Shown piece after piece: positions 34,681-43,266 of a stretch of 64,000 nucleotides of DNA; position 1 is the first letter of the stretch; every line of letters begins with the position of its first letter. Under the pieces are notes generated by a model. That model was not told where the DNA came from and made no database searches. It saw nothing but the letters and a program-made list of their open reading frames with translations. The stretch spans positions 1 to 64,000 of the forward strand of contig NZ_JANCPR020000041.1 in assembly GCF_028657195.3 (NCBI RefSeq), read 5' to 3'. The position numbers and the translations under genes were made by a program. Source of the stretch: Streptomyces iconiensis (lineage in GTDB: Bacteria > Actinomycetota > Actinomycetes > Streptomycetales > Streptomycetaceae).

Positions 34681-35273
34681 GGCTTCTCGCCGCGTGCGAC
34701 CTGCGGCTTCGGCAGGCGCATACGGCGCATCTGAAGGGTGCGCATCAGCGCGTAGGCGACGGCGCCGCGCTTGGGCTCGTCGGGGTAGCGCTCGCGGATC
34801 TTCTTCTTGAGCCGGACGGACAGGACCACCGAGTCGATCACGATCAGCACGATCAGCAGCAGCCACAGGAGCATGACGTAGGACTGGAAGGCACCGGCGT
34901 TGATCATGCTCAGAACGAGGATGATGATGGCCATGGGCAGGAAGAACTCGGCCACGCTCCACTTCGCATCCACGAAGTCGCGCGCCAGGCGCCGCACGGG
35001 CCCCTTGTCGCGTGCAGGCAGATAGCGCTCGTCGCCGCTGGCCAGCGCCTCGCGCTGCCTGGCCATGTCGGCTCGGCGCGCTTCCTTCTGGCGCCTGGCC
35101 GCGTCCTTGCGGCTGGTCGGCGTCGTGGAGAGCGTGCGGCGTGGTCCCTGCGCTTCGCTGCGCTTGGGGGTAGGTCGGCCCTTGGGGGCCTCAGGGTCGC
35201 GGGTCTCTTTGGGCTCGGCCGCGCTCACCTGGTGGGTTGCGGCCTGCCCTTCTTTCGAACGGCTTCGGAACAC
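34677..35273 (-). CDS. DUF3043 membrane protein
   Basis: The 198-residue protein has a charged, disordered N-terminal 65 residues (Lys/Arg/Glu/Pro), a conserved block RYLPARDKGPVRRLARDFVDAKWSVAEFFLP, then two membrane helices (AIIILVLSMINAG and YVMLLWLLLIVLIVIDSVVL) and a basic tail (RLKKKIRERYPDEPKRG). This is the actinobacterial DUF3043 family, of unknown function. It starts at GTG 35273. The methyltransferase appears translationally coupled to it. Confidence 0.88.
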   Translation of the reverse strand: MFRSRSKEGQAATHQVSAAEPKETRDPEAPKGRPTPKRSEAQGPRRTLSTTPTSRKDAARRQKEARRADMARQREALASGDERYLPARDKGPVRRLARDFVDAKWSVAEFFLPMAIIILVLSMINAGAFQSYVMLLWLLLIVLIVIDSVVLSVRLKKKIRERYPDEPKRGAVAYALMRTLQMRRMRLPKPQVARGEKP

Positions 35274-35515
35274 GTCCTCAAGAGTACGGTGTGGTGGAGA
35301 GTAGGCCGCAGCCCCGTGGGGAACGATCCGGCAACGCCGGTCCTCACTGGCGAGACGCGCCTACTCCCTGCGCCGGAGAGAGCACGGACCTGATCGTCCT
35401 CACGGATGAGCGCATCCGCGCTTGAACGGTGCGGTAATGGAACAAGGCCCCGTACTCTGGGGTCTGTAGATGTGCCGAGGGCTTGAGTCCGTTACGAAGG
35501 GGGCGCGCGAGGCCC

Positions 35516-36328
35516 ATGAGCGGTGTCATGAAGCGTATGGGAATGCTCTTCCGCGCGAAGGCCAACAAGGCCCTGGACCGGGCTGAGGACCCGCGCGAAA
35601 CACTTGACTACTCCTACCAAAAGCAGTTGGAACTGTTGCAGAAGGTGCGCAGGGGTGTGGCCGATGTCGCCACGTCCCGAAAGCGCCTCGAACTGCAGAT
35701 GACCCAGCTCCAGGGGCAGTCGACCAAGCTGGAGGACCAGGGCAAGAAGGCCCTGGCGCTGGGCCGTGAGGATCTGGCGCGCGAGGCACTCTCGCGCAGG
35801 GCGGCTCTCCAGCAGCAGGTCACCGACCTGGAGGGGCAGCACCAGACGCTCCAGGGCGAGGAGGAGAAGCTGACCCTTGCGGCTCAGCGACTCCAGGCCA
35901 AGGTGGACGCCTTCCGTACCAAGAAGGAGACCATCAAGGCCACGTACACGGCGGCCCAGGCCCAGACCAGGATCGGGGAGGCGTTCTCCGGCATCTCCGA
36001 GGAGATGGGCGATGTCGGCATGGCCATCCAGCGGGCCGAGGACAAGACGGCGCAGCTCCAGGCGCGCTCCGGCGCGATCGACGAGCTGCTCGCCTCGGGC
36101 GCGCTCGACGACCAGTCGGGCATGGCCAAGGACGACATCACGGCCGAACTGGACCGCCTCTCCGGCGGCACCGACGTCGAGCTGGAGCTCCAGCGGATGA
36201 AGGCCGAGCTGGCCGGAGGCAGCAGCGGTGGCGGGCAGCAGGCCATCGAGGGTGGGGACGAGCAGGGCCAGACGGGCCAGTCCGGGGCACAGCAGCCGCA
36301 GGACACGCCTAAGTTCGACAAGCAGTGA
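35516..36328 (+). CDS. PspA/IM30 family membrane-stress protein
   Basis: The 270-residue protein is a long coiled coil: MKRMGMLFRAKANKALDRAEDPRETLDYSY at the amphipathic N-terminus, then continuous heptads to about residue 220 and a Gln/Gly-rich tail. PspA oligomers bind stressed membranes and reduce proton leakage. Two close ATGs (35516, 35528) are possible; the first follows CGAGG. pspAA follows after 30 bases and a two-component system comes next, so this is an envelope-stress cluster. Confidence 0.92.
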   Translation: MSGVMKRMGMLFRAKANKALDRAEDPRETLDYSYQKQLELLQKVRRGVADVATSRKRLELQMTQLQGQSTKLEDQGKKALALGREDLAREALSRRAALQQQVTDLEGQHQTLQGEEEKLTLAAQRLQAKVDAFRTKKETIKATYTAAQAQTRIGEAFSGISEEMGDVGMAIQRAEDKTAQLQARSGAIDELLASGALDDQSGMAKDDITAELDRLSGGTDVELELQRMKAELAGGSSGGGQQAIEGGDEQGQTGQSGAQQPQDTPKFDKQ

Positions 36329-36358
36329 CCCGCGGCCCCGGTCCCGAAGGAGAGCGAC

Positions 36359-36637
36359 ATGATCGTCAGGATCATGGGCGAAGGCCAGGTGAAGCTGGAC
36401 GACAGCCACTTCGCCGAGCTGAACAAGCTGGACGACGAGCTGCTCGCCGAGATGGAGGGCGGTGACGAGTCCGGTTTCCGCCTCACCCTCGGCGCACTGC
36501 TCGACGCCGTACGCCGCCTCGGCAGCCCGCTGCCGGACGACGCGCTGGAACCGTCCGAGCTGATCCTGCCCTCACCCGAGGCGACCCTCGAAGAGGTGCG
36601 GGCGATGCTCACCGACGACGGGCTCATCCCGGGCTGA
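36359..36637 (+). CDS. pspAA: PspA-associated protein PspAA
   Basis: This 92-residue protein starts MIVRIMGEGQVKLDDSHFAELNKLDDELL and continues with GFRLTLGALLDAVRRLGSPLPDD, the signature of PspAA, a small partner that regulates or stabilises PspA in actinobacteria. It has no signal peptide or membrane helix. It is 30 bases downstream of pspA and almost certainly shares its transcript. GAAGGAGAG precedes ATG 36359. Confidence 0.88.
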   Translation: MIVRIMGEGQVKLDDSHFAELNKLDDELLAEMEGGDESGFRLTLGALLDAVRRLGSPLPDDALEPSELILPSPEATLEEVRAMLTDDGLIPG

Positions 36638-36752
36638 GACCTCTGCTCCGCTTCCCGCGCGGCCCCGTGTCCGGCCTGTCCGGTACGCCGGGGGAGCGGT
36701 GCCCGGGCGAGGAGCGGAGCGGGGGTCATGCCCCGGGAAGGCCGGGTCCACG

Positions 36753-38150
36753 GTGCCAGTTGTGACTCTCAGCGAGGTCCGCGAGCGCCTTCGCGCCCAC
36801 CCCTACGCCGTGGACGCGCTGATCGCCGTGGGGGCCTTCGCCGTCATGCTGCTCGGTGCCGTCACCGATCCGCACGCCCCGCGCGGCTCACCCGTCTTCT
36901 CCGCCGGGCACACGCTCACGGCGCAGACCGTGGTGCTGGCCGCGCTCTCCTCCGGTGTCCTCGCGTTCCGCCGCCGCGCGCCGCTCCCCGTGCTGGTGCT
37001 CACCAGCCTCATCTCCCTCGCCGCGCTCATCCTCGACCCCGCCTCGGGCGAGGCGGCCGACCGCCGCGTTCCGCTCGTGCTCGCGGCCGTCATCGCGCTC
37101 TACACCGTCTCCAACACCACGGACCGCATCACCAGTTGGCGCGTCGGTGCCGTGACCGTCGCCGTACTGACCACCGCCGGCATGGTCTTCGGGGCCCGGC
37201 CCTGGTACGCGCAGGAGAACCTGGGCATCTTCGCCTGGACCGGCATGGCCGCCGCCGCCGGTGAGGCCGTGCGCAGCCGGCGTGCCGTCGTCGCCGCCAT
37301 CCGCGAGCGTGCCGAACGCGCCGAGCGCACCCGCGAGGAAGAGGCCAGGCGCCGCGTCGCCGAGGAGCGGATGCGCATCGCGCGCGAGCTGCACGATGTC
37401 GTCGCCCACCACATCGCCCTCGTCAACGTGCAGGCAGGCGTGGCGTCACACGTCATGGACCAACGCCCCGACCAGGCAAAACAGGCCCTGGCGCATGTTC
37501 GGGAGGCCAGCAGGCACGCCCTCGGCGAGCTGCAGACCACCGTCGGGCTGCTGCGCCAGTCAGGAGACAGCGCGGCGCCCACGGAACCGGCCCCGGGGCT
37601 CGCGGTCCTCGACGACCTCGTGAGCGGCTTCCGGCACGCGGGGCTCTCCGTCTCCGTCGAGGCGCCCGCGCTCACCAGGAACGGCCGCCCCCTCTCCTCC
37701 GCGGTCGACCTGACCGCCTACCGCGTCGTACAGGAAGCCCTCACCAACGTGCAGAAGCACGTCGGCCCCGGCGCCCACGCCGACGTCCGTATCCACCGCG
37801 GCCCCCACACCCTGGAGATCAGCGTCCTGGACGACGGCGCGGGCGCCAGGGCGGGCGAGGCCGGCGAGGACGTGCACGGCGAAGCGGTCCCGGGCGAGGA
37901 GCCGGTCAGGGAGACGGCGCGCGGGAAGCCGGAGGCTGGGGCCGGTGGGGAGGCCGGTGCGGGGGAGACGTACGAGGAGTCAGGTGGCGCGGCGGAGGGC
38001 AACGGCGGCCACGGGCTCATCGGTATGCGCGAGCGCGCGGCGGCCCTGCACGGGGAGTGCGAGACGGGACCGCTGCCAGGCGGCGGATTCAGGGTGCACG
38101 TACGGTTGCCGCTGGAGACGACGGCGCCGCGTAAGGAGACCTCCGCATGA
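36753..38150 (+). CDS. NarL/LiaS-type sensor histidine kinase
   Basis: About 465 residues. Four to six N-terminal membrane helices without a large sensor loop are followed by a HisKA_3 dimerisation helix with RIARELHDVVAHHIALVN (phosphorylated H214) and an HATPase domain (VVQEALTNVQKH N-box, DDGAG G1-box, GGHGLIGMRERA G2-box). A 53-residue Glu/Gly/Ala-rich insert separates DDGAG from GGHGL. The start is GTG 36753 or GTG 36762. Its stop overlaps the response regulator start by four bases. The short sensor resembles envelope-stress kinases of the LiaS type. Confidence 0.88.
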   Translation: MPVVTLSEVRERLRAHPYAVDALIAVGAFAVMLLGAVTDPHAPRGSPVFSAGHTLTAQTVVLAALSSGVLAFRRRAPLPVLVLTSLISLAALILDPASGEAADRRVPLVLAAVIALYTVSNTTDRITSWRVGAVTVAVLTTAGMVFGARPWYAQENLGIFAWTGMAAAAGEAVRSRRAVVAAIRERAERAERTREEEARRRVAEERMRIARELHDVVAHHIALVNVQAGVASHVMDQRPDQAKQALAHVREASRHALGELQTTVGLLRQSGDSAAPTEPAPGLAVLDDLVSGFRHAGLSVSVEAPALTRNGRPLSSAVDLTAYRVVQEALTNVQKHVGPGAHADVRIHRGPHTLEISVLDDGAGARAGEAGEDVHGEAVPGEEPVRETARGKPEAGAGGEAGAGETYEESGGAAEGNGGHGLIGMRERAAALHGECETGPLPGGGFRVHVRLPLETTAPRKETSA

Positions 38151-38836
38151 CGATCCGTGTCGTACTCGCCGACGATCAGACGCTGTTGCGCAGCGCGTTC
38201 AGGGTGCTGGTCGACTCCGAGGCCGACATGGAGGTCGTCGGTGAGGCCGCCGACGGGGACGAGGCGGTGACCCTCGTACGTGAACGCGCCGCCGACGTGG
38301 TGCTCATGGACATCCGCATGCCGGGCACCGACGGTCTCGCCGCCACCCGCCGGATCAGCGCCGATCCCGAACTGGCGGAGGTGAAGGTCGTCATCCTCAC
38401 CACCTTCGAGGTCGACGACTACGTCATCGACTCCCTGCGCGCGGGCGCCTCAGGGTTCCTCGGCAAGGGCGCCGAGCCGGGCGAGCTGCTCTCCGCGATC
38501 CGCACGGCGGCCAAGGGTGAGGCGCTGCTGTCGCCCGTTGCCACCAAGGGGCTCATCGCCAAGTTCCTCGCACAGGGCGGCACTTCGGGCGGCGACGGGG
38601 ACAGTGCGCGTGCCGCCGAACGCCTCGGCGCGCTCACGGGGCGCGAGCGCGAGGTGCTGGCACTCGTCGCCGCCGGGCTCTCCAACGACGAGATCGGTGA
38701 GCGTCTCGACGTCAGCCCGCTCACCGTCAAGACACATGTCAACCGGACCATGGCCAAGCTCGGAGCCCGCGACAGGGCGCAGTTGGTCGTGGCCGCCTAC
38801 GAGAGCGGACTCGTACGGCCTTCGGGTGGAGGGTGA
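38147..38836 (+). CDS. NarL/LuxR-type response regulator
   Basis: The 229-residue protein has a receiver domain with acidic residues D9 and D10, phosphorylation site D55 (VVLMDIRMPG), conserved Thr (ILTTFE) and Lys (GFLGKGAEP). A LuxR helix-turn-helix (LTGREREVLALVAAGLSNDEIGERL, SPLTVKTHVNRTMAKLGA) follows. It is coupled to the kinase gene by an ATGA overlap. A perfect 20-bp palindrome begins directly after its stop codon and may be a target site upstream of the RND permease gene. Confidence 0.94.
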   Translation: MTIRVVLADDQTLLRSAFRVLVDSEADMEVVGEAADGDEAVTLVRERAADVVLMDIRMPGTDGLAATRRISADPELAEVKVVILTTFEVDDYVIDSLRAGASGFLGKGAEPGELLSAIRTAAKGEALLSPVATKGLIAKFLAQGGTSGGDGDSARAAERLGALTGREREVLALVAAGLSNDEIGERLDVSPLTVKTHVNRTMAKLGARDRAQLVVAAYESGLVRPSGGG

Positions 38837-38856
38837 CGTACTGCGACCGCAGTACG
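38837..38856. promoter_or_regulatory. perfect 20-bp palindrome upstream of RND gene
   Basis: CGTACTGCG (38837-38845), centre AC, CGCAGTACG (38848-38856). It starts at the first base after the response regulator stop and lies about 137 bases before the RND permease start. It could be an operator for the adjacent regulator or a transcript-ending stem; there is no T-run. Confidence 0.5.
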
Positions 38857-38992
38857 GGCGGCGGAGGAGAAGGGGACCTGGGGCGGAGAGATCCGCGCCG
38901 TCCATGGGCGAAGGTGTAGTCGGCACCGGTGTTCTGCCCGTTCAGCGGCGGCACCCGCACCACCTTTTCCCTAGAGAGAGACCTGGCACCCC

Positions 38993-41900
38993 ATGTCCTG
39001 GCTGTCCCGCCTCAGCCTCGTACAGCGTGGGCTGATAGGGCTGATGGCACTCGTCGCCGTCGCCTTCGGCGCCATCGCCGTTCCGCAGCTCAAACAACAG
39101 CTCCTGCCCTCCATCGACCTGCCCATGGTCTCGGTCATCGCGCCGTACCAGGGCGCTTCTCCCGACGTGGTCGAGAAGCAGGTCGTCGAGCCCATCGAAG
39201 ACAGCATCCAGGGCGTCGACGGCATCACGGGCGTCAACTCGACGGCCAGCGAGGGCTCGGCCGTCGTCATGGCGCAGTTCGACTACGGCGACGGGTCCGA
39301 CCAGACCATCGCCGACGTCCAGCAGGCCGTGAACCGTACCCGTGCCCAGCTCCCCGACGGGGTCGACCCGCAGGTCGTGGCCGGCGGCACGGACGACATC
39401 CCGACCGTCGTGCTCGCCGCCTCCTCCCGGGACAAGGACCAGCAGGCGCTCGACGACGCGCTCGACACCTCCGTCGTGCCGGTGCTCAAGGACATCGAGG
39501 GCGTCAGCCAGGTCACCGTCGACGGTGTGCAGGACCAGGTCGTCGCCGTCACCCCCGACGCCAGGAAGCTGGCCGGCGCGCGGCTGACGCCCGCCGACCT
39601 GTCCAAGGCGCTGGAGGCGGGCGGAGCCTCGGTGCCCGCGGGGTCCTTCGCGGAGGACGGCAAGAGCAAGACCGTTCAGGTCGGTTCGGGCTATACGTCC
39701 CTGAAGGAGATCGAGAACCTCCGCGTCCCGGCCAAGGGCGGGGGAGACCCGGTCAGCGTCGGCGACATCGCCAAGGTCGAGCAGGTGCCCGACCAGGCCA
39801 CGTCGCTGACCCGCACCAACGGGGAACGCAGCCTCGCCGTCTCGGTGACCATGGACAACGACGGCAGCGCCGTCGACATCTCCCAGGCGGTCGACGACAA
39901 GCTGCCCCAGCTGCGCGACGACCTCGGCAAGGGCTCCCAGCTGACCGTCGTCGCCGACCAGGGCCCGCAGGTCTCCAAGTCGATCAGCTCCCTGACCACC
40001 GAGGGCGTGCTCGGCCTGATCTTCGCCGTCGTGGTCATCCTGATCTTCCTGCTGTCGGTGCGCTCGACGCTGGTGACGGCGGTTTCCATCCCGCTGTCCG
40101 TCGTCCTGACCCTCATCGTGCTGTGGACCAGGGACCTCTCGCTCAACATGCTGACGCTGGGCGCCCTCACCATCGCCATCGGGCGGGTGGTGGACGACTC
40201 CATCGTCGTCCTGGAGAACATCAAGCGGCACCTCGCGTACGGCAAGGAACGCACCACCGCCATTCTCGACGCCGTCAAGGAGGTCTCCGGCGCGATCACG
40301 GCCTCCACGCTGACGACCGTCGCCGTCTTCCTGCCGATGGCGTTCGTCGGCGGCATGGTCGGCGCCCTCTTCGGCGGCTTCTCGCTCACCATCACCGTCG
40401 CGCTGCTCGCCTCGCTGCTGGTGTCGCTCACGGTGGTGCCGGTCCTCTCGTTCTGGTTCCTGCGCGCGCCCAAGGCGCTCAAGGGCCTCGACCCGGAGGA
40501 ACAGCGCCGCAGGTCGGAGGAGAAGGAGGCGGCCAGCCCGCTCCAGCGCTTCTACGTGCCCGTACTGCGCTTCGCCACCAAGCGCCGCCTCACCAGCCTC
40601 GTGATCGCCGTCGCCGTGCTCATCGGCACCTTCGGCATGGCGCCCCTGCTCAAGACGAACTTCTTCGACCAGGGCGACACCCAGCAGCTCACCGTCAGCC
40701 AGGAACTCCCCCCGGGCAGCAGCCTCGGCGCAGCCGACAAGCAGGCCAAGAAGGTCGAGAAGCTGCTCTCCGGCGTGGACGGCATCGAGGACTACCAGGT
40801 CACGGTCGGCTCGGCCGGACTGATGGCGGCCTTCGGCGGCGGCACCGACGCCAACCAGGCGTCCTACCAGATCAAGCTGAAGGAGTCCGCCGACAGCGAC
40901 AAGGTCCAGGACACCCTCAGCGAGGGGCTCGACAAGCTCGGCCCCTCGATCGGCGAGACCAAGGTGGGCGCCGGTGACGGCTTCGGCGGCCAGGACCTGA
41001 GCGTCGTCGTCAAGGCGGGCGACGAGGACGTGCTGAAGACGGCGTCCGGCAAGGTGCGCGCCAAGGTGGCCAAGCTGGACGGCGTCACCGACGTACAGTC
41101 CGACCTGTCCCAGTCCGTGCCCCGTATCTCCGTCAAGGCCAAGGACTCGGCCGCACGCTACGGGCTCAACGACGCGGCGCTCGGCCAGGCCGTCATGCAG
41201 GCCGTCAGCGGCACCAAGTCCGGCAAGGCGACGCTCAACGACACGGAACGCGATGTCGTCGTGCGCTCGCCCGAACCGGCCAGCACCGTCGCCGAGTTGA
41301 AGAGGATGCCGCTCGGCAAAACCACGCTGGGCAAGGTCGCCGACGTACGTACCGTCAGCGGGCCCGTACAGATGACCCGTATCGACGGCGCACGCGCCGC
41401 GACGATCACGGCGAAGCCGACCGGGGACAACACGGGTGCGGTCAGCGCGAAGCTGCAGTCCGAGATCGACTCGCTCGATCTGCCCAAGGGGGCGACCGCC
41501 TCGATCGGCGGGGTCTCGCAGGACCAGGACGAGGCGTTCGGCTCGCTCGGGCTCGCCATGCTCGCCGCCATCGCGATCGTGTTCCTGCTGCTGGTCGCGA
41601 CGTTCAAGTCGCTGATCCAGCCGTTGATCCTGCTGGTGTCCATACCGTTCGCGGCCACGGGCGCGCTGGGCCTGCTCGTGCTGACGGGCACGCCGATGGG
41701 TGTGCCGGCGATGATCGGCATGCTGATGCTGATCGGGATCGTCGTCACCAACGCGATCGTGCTGATCGATCTGATCAACCAGTACCGGGCGCAGGGGTAC
41801 GGCGTCATCGACGCCGTCATCGAGGGCGGCCGGCACCGGTTGCGGCCGATCCTCATGACGGCACTGGCCACGATCTGCGCTCTCACGCCGATGGCGCTCG

Positions 41901-42070
41901 CCGTCACGGGTGACGGCGGCTTCATCAGCCAGCCGCTGGCCGTCGTCGTCATCGGCGGGCTCGTGACCTCGACGCTGTTGACGCTGCTGCTTGTTCCTAC
42001 TCTGTACGCGATGGTTGAGCTGCGGAGGGAGAGGCGGGCCGCGAAGCGGCGGCAGGGTTCTGCCGCCTGA
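38993..42070 (+). CDS. RND efflux permease (AcrB/HAE1-like)
   Basis: The 1025-residue protein has the RND layout: TM1, a large extracytoplasmic domain (PSIDLPMVSVIAPYQGASPDVVEKQVVEPIE), TM2-6 with RSTLVTAVSIPLSVVLTLIVLW and GRVVDDSIVVLENI, a second large domain and TM7-12 (MLMLIGIVVTNAIVLIDLINQ, RHRLRPILMTALATICALTPMA). It exports drugs, lipids or solutes using the proton gradient. No periplasmic adaptor or outer-membrane channel is encoded nearby, as expected for a Gram-positive. It follows the envelope-stress two-component genes. Confidence 0.93.
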   Translation: MSWLSRLSLVQRGLIGLMALVAVAFGAIAVPQLKQQLLPSIDLPMVSVIAPYQGASPDVVEKQVVEPIEDSIQGVDGITGVNSTASEGSAVVMAQFDYGDGSDQTIADVQQAVNRTRAQLPDGVDPQVVAGGTDDIPTVVLAASSRDKDQQALDDALDTSVVPVLKDIEGVSQVTVDGVQDQVVAVTPDARKLAGARLTPADLSKALEAGGASVPAGSFAEDGKSKTVQVGSGYTSLKEIENLRVPAKGGGDPVSVGDIAKVEQVPDQATSLTRTNGERSLAVSVTMDNDGSAVDISQAVDDKLPQLRDDLGKGSQLTVVADQGPQVSKSISSLTTEGVLGLIFAVVVILIFLLSVRSTLVTAVSIPLSVVLTLIVLWTRDLSLNMLTLGALTIAIGRVVDDSIVVLENIKRHLAYGKERTTAILDAVKEVSGAITASTLTTVAVFLPMAFVGGMVGALFGGFSLTITVALLASLLVSLTVVPVLSFWFLRAPKALKGLDPEEQRRRSEEKEAASPLQRFYVPVLRFATKRRLTSLVIAVAVLIGTFGMAPLLKTNFFDQGDTQQLTVSQELPPGSSLGAADKQAKKVEKLLSGVDGIEDYQVTVGSAGLMAAFGGGTDANQASYQIKLKESADSDKVQDTLSEGLDKLGPSIGETKVGAGDGFGGQDLSVVVKAGDEDVLKTASGKVRAKVAKLDGVTDVQSDLSQSVPRISVKAKDSAARYGLNDAALGQAVMQAVSGTKSGKATLNDTERDVVVRSPEPASTVAELKRMPLGKTTLGKVADVRTVSGPVQMTRIDGARAATITAKPTGDNTGAVSAKLQSEIDSLDLPKGATASIGGVSQDQDEAFGSLGLAMLAAIAIVFLLLVATFKSLIQPLILLVSIPFAATGALGLLVLTGTPMGVPAMIGMLMLIGIVVTNAIVLIDLINQYRAQGYGVIDAVIEGGRHRLRPILMTALATICALTPMALAVTGDGGFISQPLAVVVIGGLVTSTLLTLLLVPTLYAMVELRRERRAAKRRQGSAA

Positions 42071-42186
42071 GTTTCCGGGGTCCGGTCCAACCCGTGGGGG
42101 GTTCTGACCGGGCCCCGGTTTCCGTTCCAAATGGGGCTTCGCCCCTTTCCCCGTTGGCCTCGCCGGCCGGGCGTTGAGGGGCGCTG

Positions 42187-42254
42187 CCCCCCAACAGCCC
42201 CCCGCTAGAGGTGGGCTTCGCCCCCCTCTAGGACTCCCCCCACCCGTATCGGGA
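42187..42254 (+). repeat. dispersed intergenic repeat, family 1, copy 2
   Basis: It shares CCCCCCAACAGCCCCCCGC, the GGGC-TTC-GCCC hairpin and GGACTCCCCC with the copy at 20-85. Here the hairpin arms are extended by TAGAGG/CCTCTA, so the stem differs in sequence but keeps its pairing. Confidence 0.6.
42206..42230. terminator. hairpin between convergent genes
   Basis: TAGAGGTGGGC, loop TTC, then a complementary arm ending CCTCTA: ten pairs with one mismatch. It probably ends both the RND and GNAT transcripts. Confidence 0.6.
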
Positions 42255-42259
42255 CCAGG

Positions 42260-42338
42260 CCCCTTTTAAGGGGCGCGGGGAACTGCGCGAGCGGCCACGA
42301 CGTACCCGCGGTGGGCAGCGCACAGCAAGGGGCAGCCC
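42260..42338 (+). repeat. dispersed intergenic repeat, family 2, copy B
   Basis: It contains GGGCGCGGGGAAC (42271-42283), CGGCCACGACGTACCCGCGG and GCAAGGGGCAGCCC in the same order as copy A at 16870-16943. Confidence 0.65.
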
Positions 42339-42374
42339 TTTGGCGAGGCATGAGGCGGCGGGTCAGGCAGCCAC

Positions 42375-43256
42375 TCAGAGGAAGGTCCCCGAGGGGATGT
42401 AGGGCGACGGCGGCCGGAGGCCGCGCACGCAGAGGAAGCCCTCGGCGCGCACGCCGAGCCCCGCGTCGAGGGCGACATCGACGGCCCACTGCTGCCCGGC
42501 CGTCACATCGTGCACCTCGGCGACGACCCCGTCGCCAAGGCTGAGCAAGGCGGCGCTCAGCACACGCGTGGCGAGCCGCCGTGACGTGGCGGCGAGCAGT
42601 TCGACCATGCCCGTTTCGTGGATGTAGCAGTACCCGCTCCCGGCGAGGTCGTCCGCGACGACGAGCCGGCAGTGGCGCATCAGGTAGTCGTGGTCGGGCC
42701 CGTGGGCACCGCCCCGTACCCGCCGGTCGACGGAGTCGAGCAGGTCACGGTCACGCGCCGTGCCGGCGACGGCCGGCCCGTCGGGTGCGGGGAGCCGCGC
42801 GTGGTCCACGCGCCCCCGCATCCGCATCGTCGGGTGCACCTCGAACCCGGCGCGACGGTAGGCGCGCACGGCGGCGGGGTGCCGCGAGCAGCAGATGAGC
42901 CCGCGCAGGCAGCCGCGCCCGTGCTCCAGGGCGCGCTGGAGCAGCGCGTTGCCCGCGCCCTTGCCCTGTGCGCTGGGCAGTACGACGAGCAGCGCGAGAC
43001 CCCAGGTGCCCTCGCGTATGGCGGACTGCGCCGCGCCCACGGGCTGACCGGTGGGGTCCTCCGCGATCCAGCTCCCGCCGGGGTCGTGGCGCGCCAGGTG
43101 CCGGATCCTCTCGTGGGAGCGTGCGACGCGCTCGGGCGACGGCGGCTCCGGCGGCGCGTCGCCCTTGAGCGCGTGCGAATCACCGAAGGCGGCCGTTGCC
43201 AACTGCCGTACGGTTTCCGCGTCTTCCTCGGTGTCCTTGACCGGTCGCAACAGCAT
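42375..43256 (-). CDS. GNAT-family N-acetyltransferase
   Basis: The 293-residue protein has an N-terminal GNAT domain: LRPVKDTEEDAETVRQLATAAFGD, GGSWIAEDPTGQPVGAA, LLVVLPSAQGKGAGNALLQRALEHG (acetyl-CoA loop QGKGAG) and a bulge HPAAVRAYRRAGFEVHP. The C-terminal half repeats a more degenerate GNAT-like fold. The substrate is unknown. It starts 10 bases after the nadA stop on the same strand and is probably co-transcribed with it. Confidence 0.87.
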   Translation of the reverse strand: MLLRPVKDTEEDAETVRQLATAAFGDSHALKGDAPPEPPSPERVARSHERIRHLARHDPGGSWIAEDPTGQPVGAAQSAIREGTWGLALLVVLPSAQGKGAGNALLQRALEHGRGCLRGLICCSRHPAAVRAYRRAGFEVHPTMRMRGRVDHARLPAPDGPAVAGTARDRDLLDSVDRRVRGGAHGPDHDYLMRHCRLVVADDLAGSGYCYIHETGMVELLAATSRRLATRVLSAALLSLGDGVVAEVHDVTAGQQWAVDVALDAGLGVRAEGFLCVRGLRPPSPYIPSGTFL

Positions 43257-43266
43257 TTGCCGCAGA

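Larger units (their letters stand above)
42071..42374. other. 304-bp gap rich in dispersed repeats
   Basis: It lies between convergent genes and holds one copy each of both intergenic repeat families, plus a hairpin at 42206-42230. No gene is seen. Confidence 0.7.

Noticed and set aside
36699..36752. Upstream start for the histidine kinase
   Set aside because: The extra residues are polar and unlike family N-termini; GTG 36753 or 36762 gives a normal start before the first membrane helix.
38942..42130. About 1060-codon minus-strand frame over the RND gene
   Set aside because: It is a shadow of the RND permease, with His/Asp/Arg-rich nonsense and no ribosome site.
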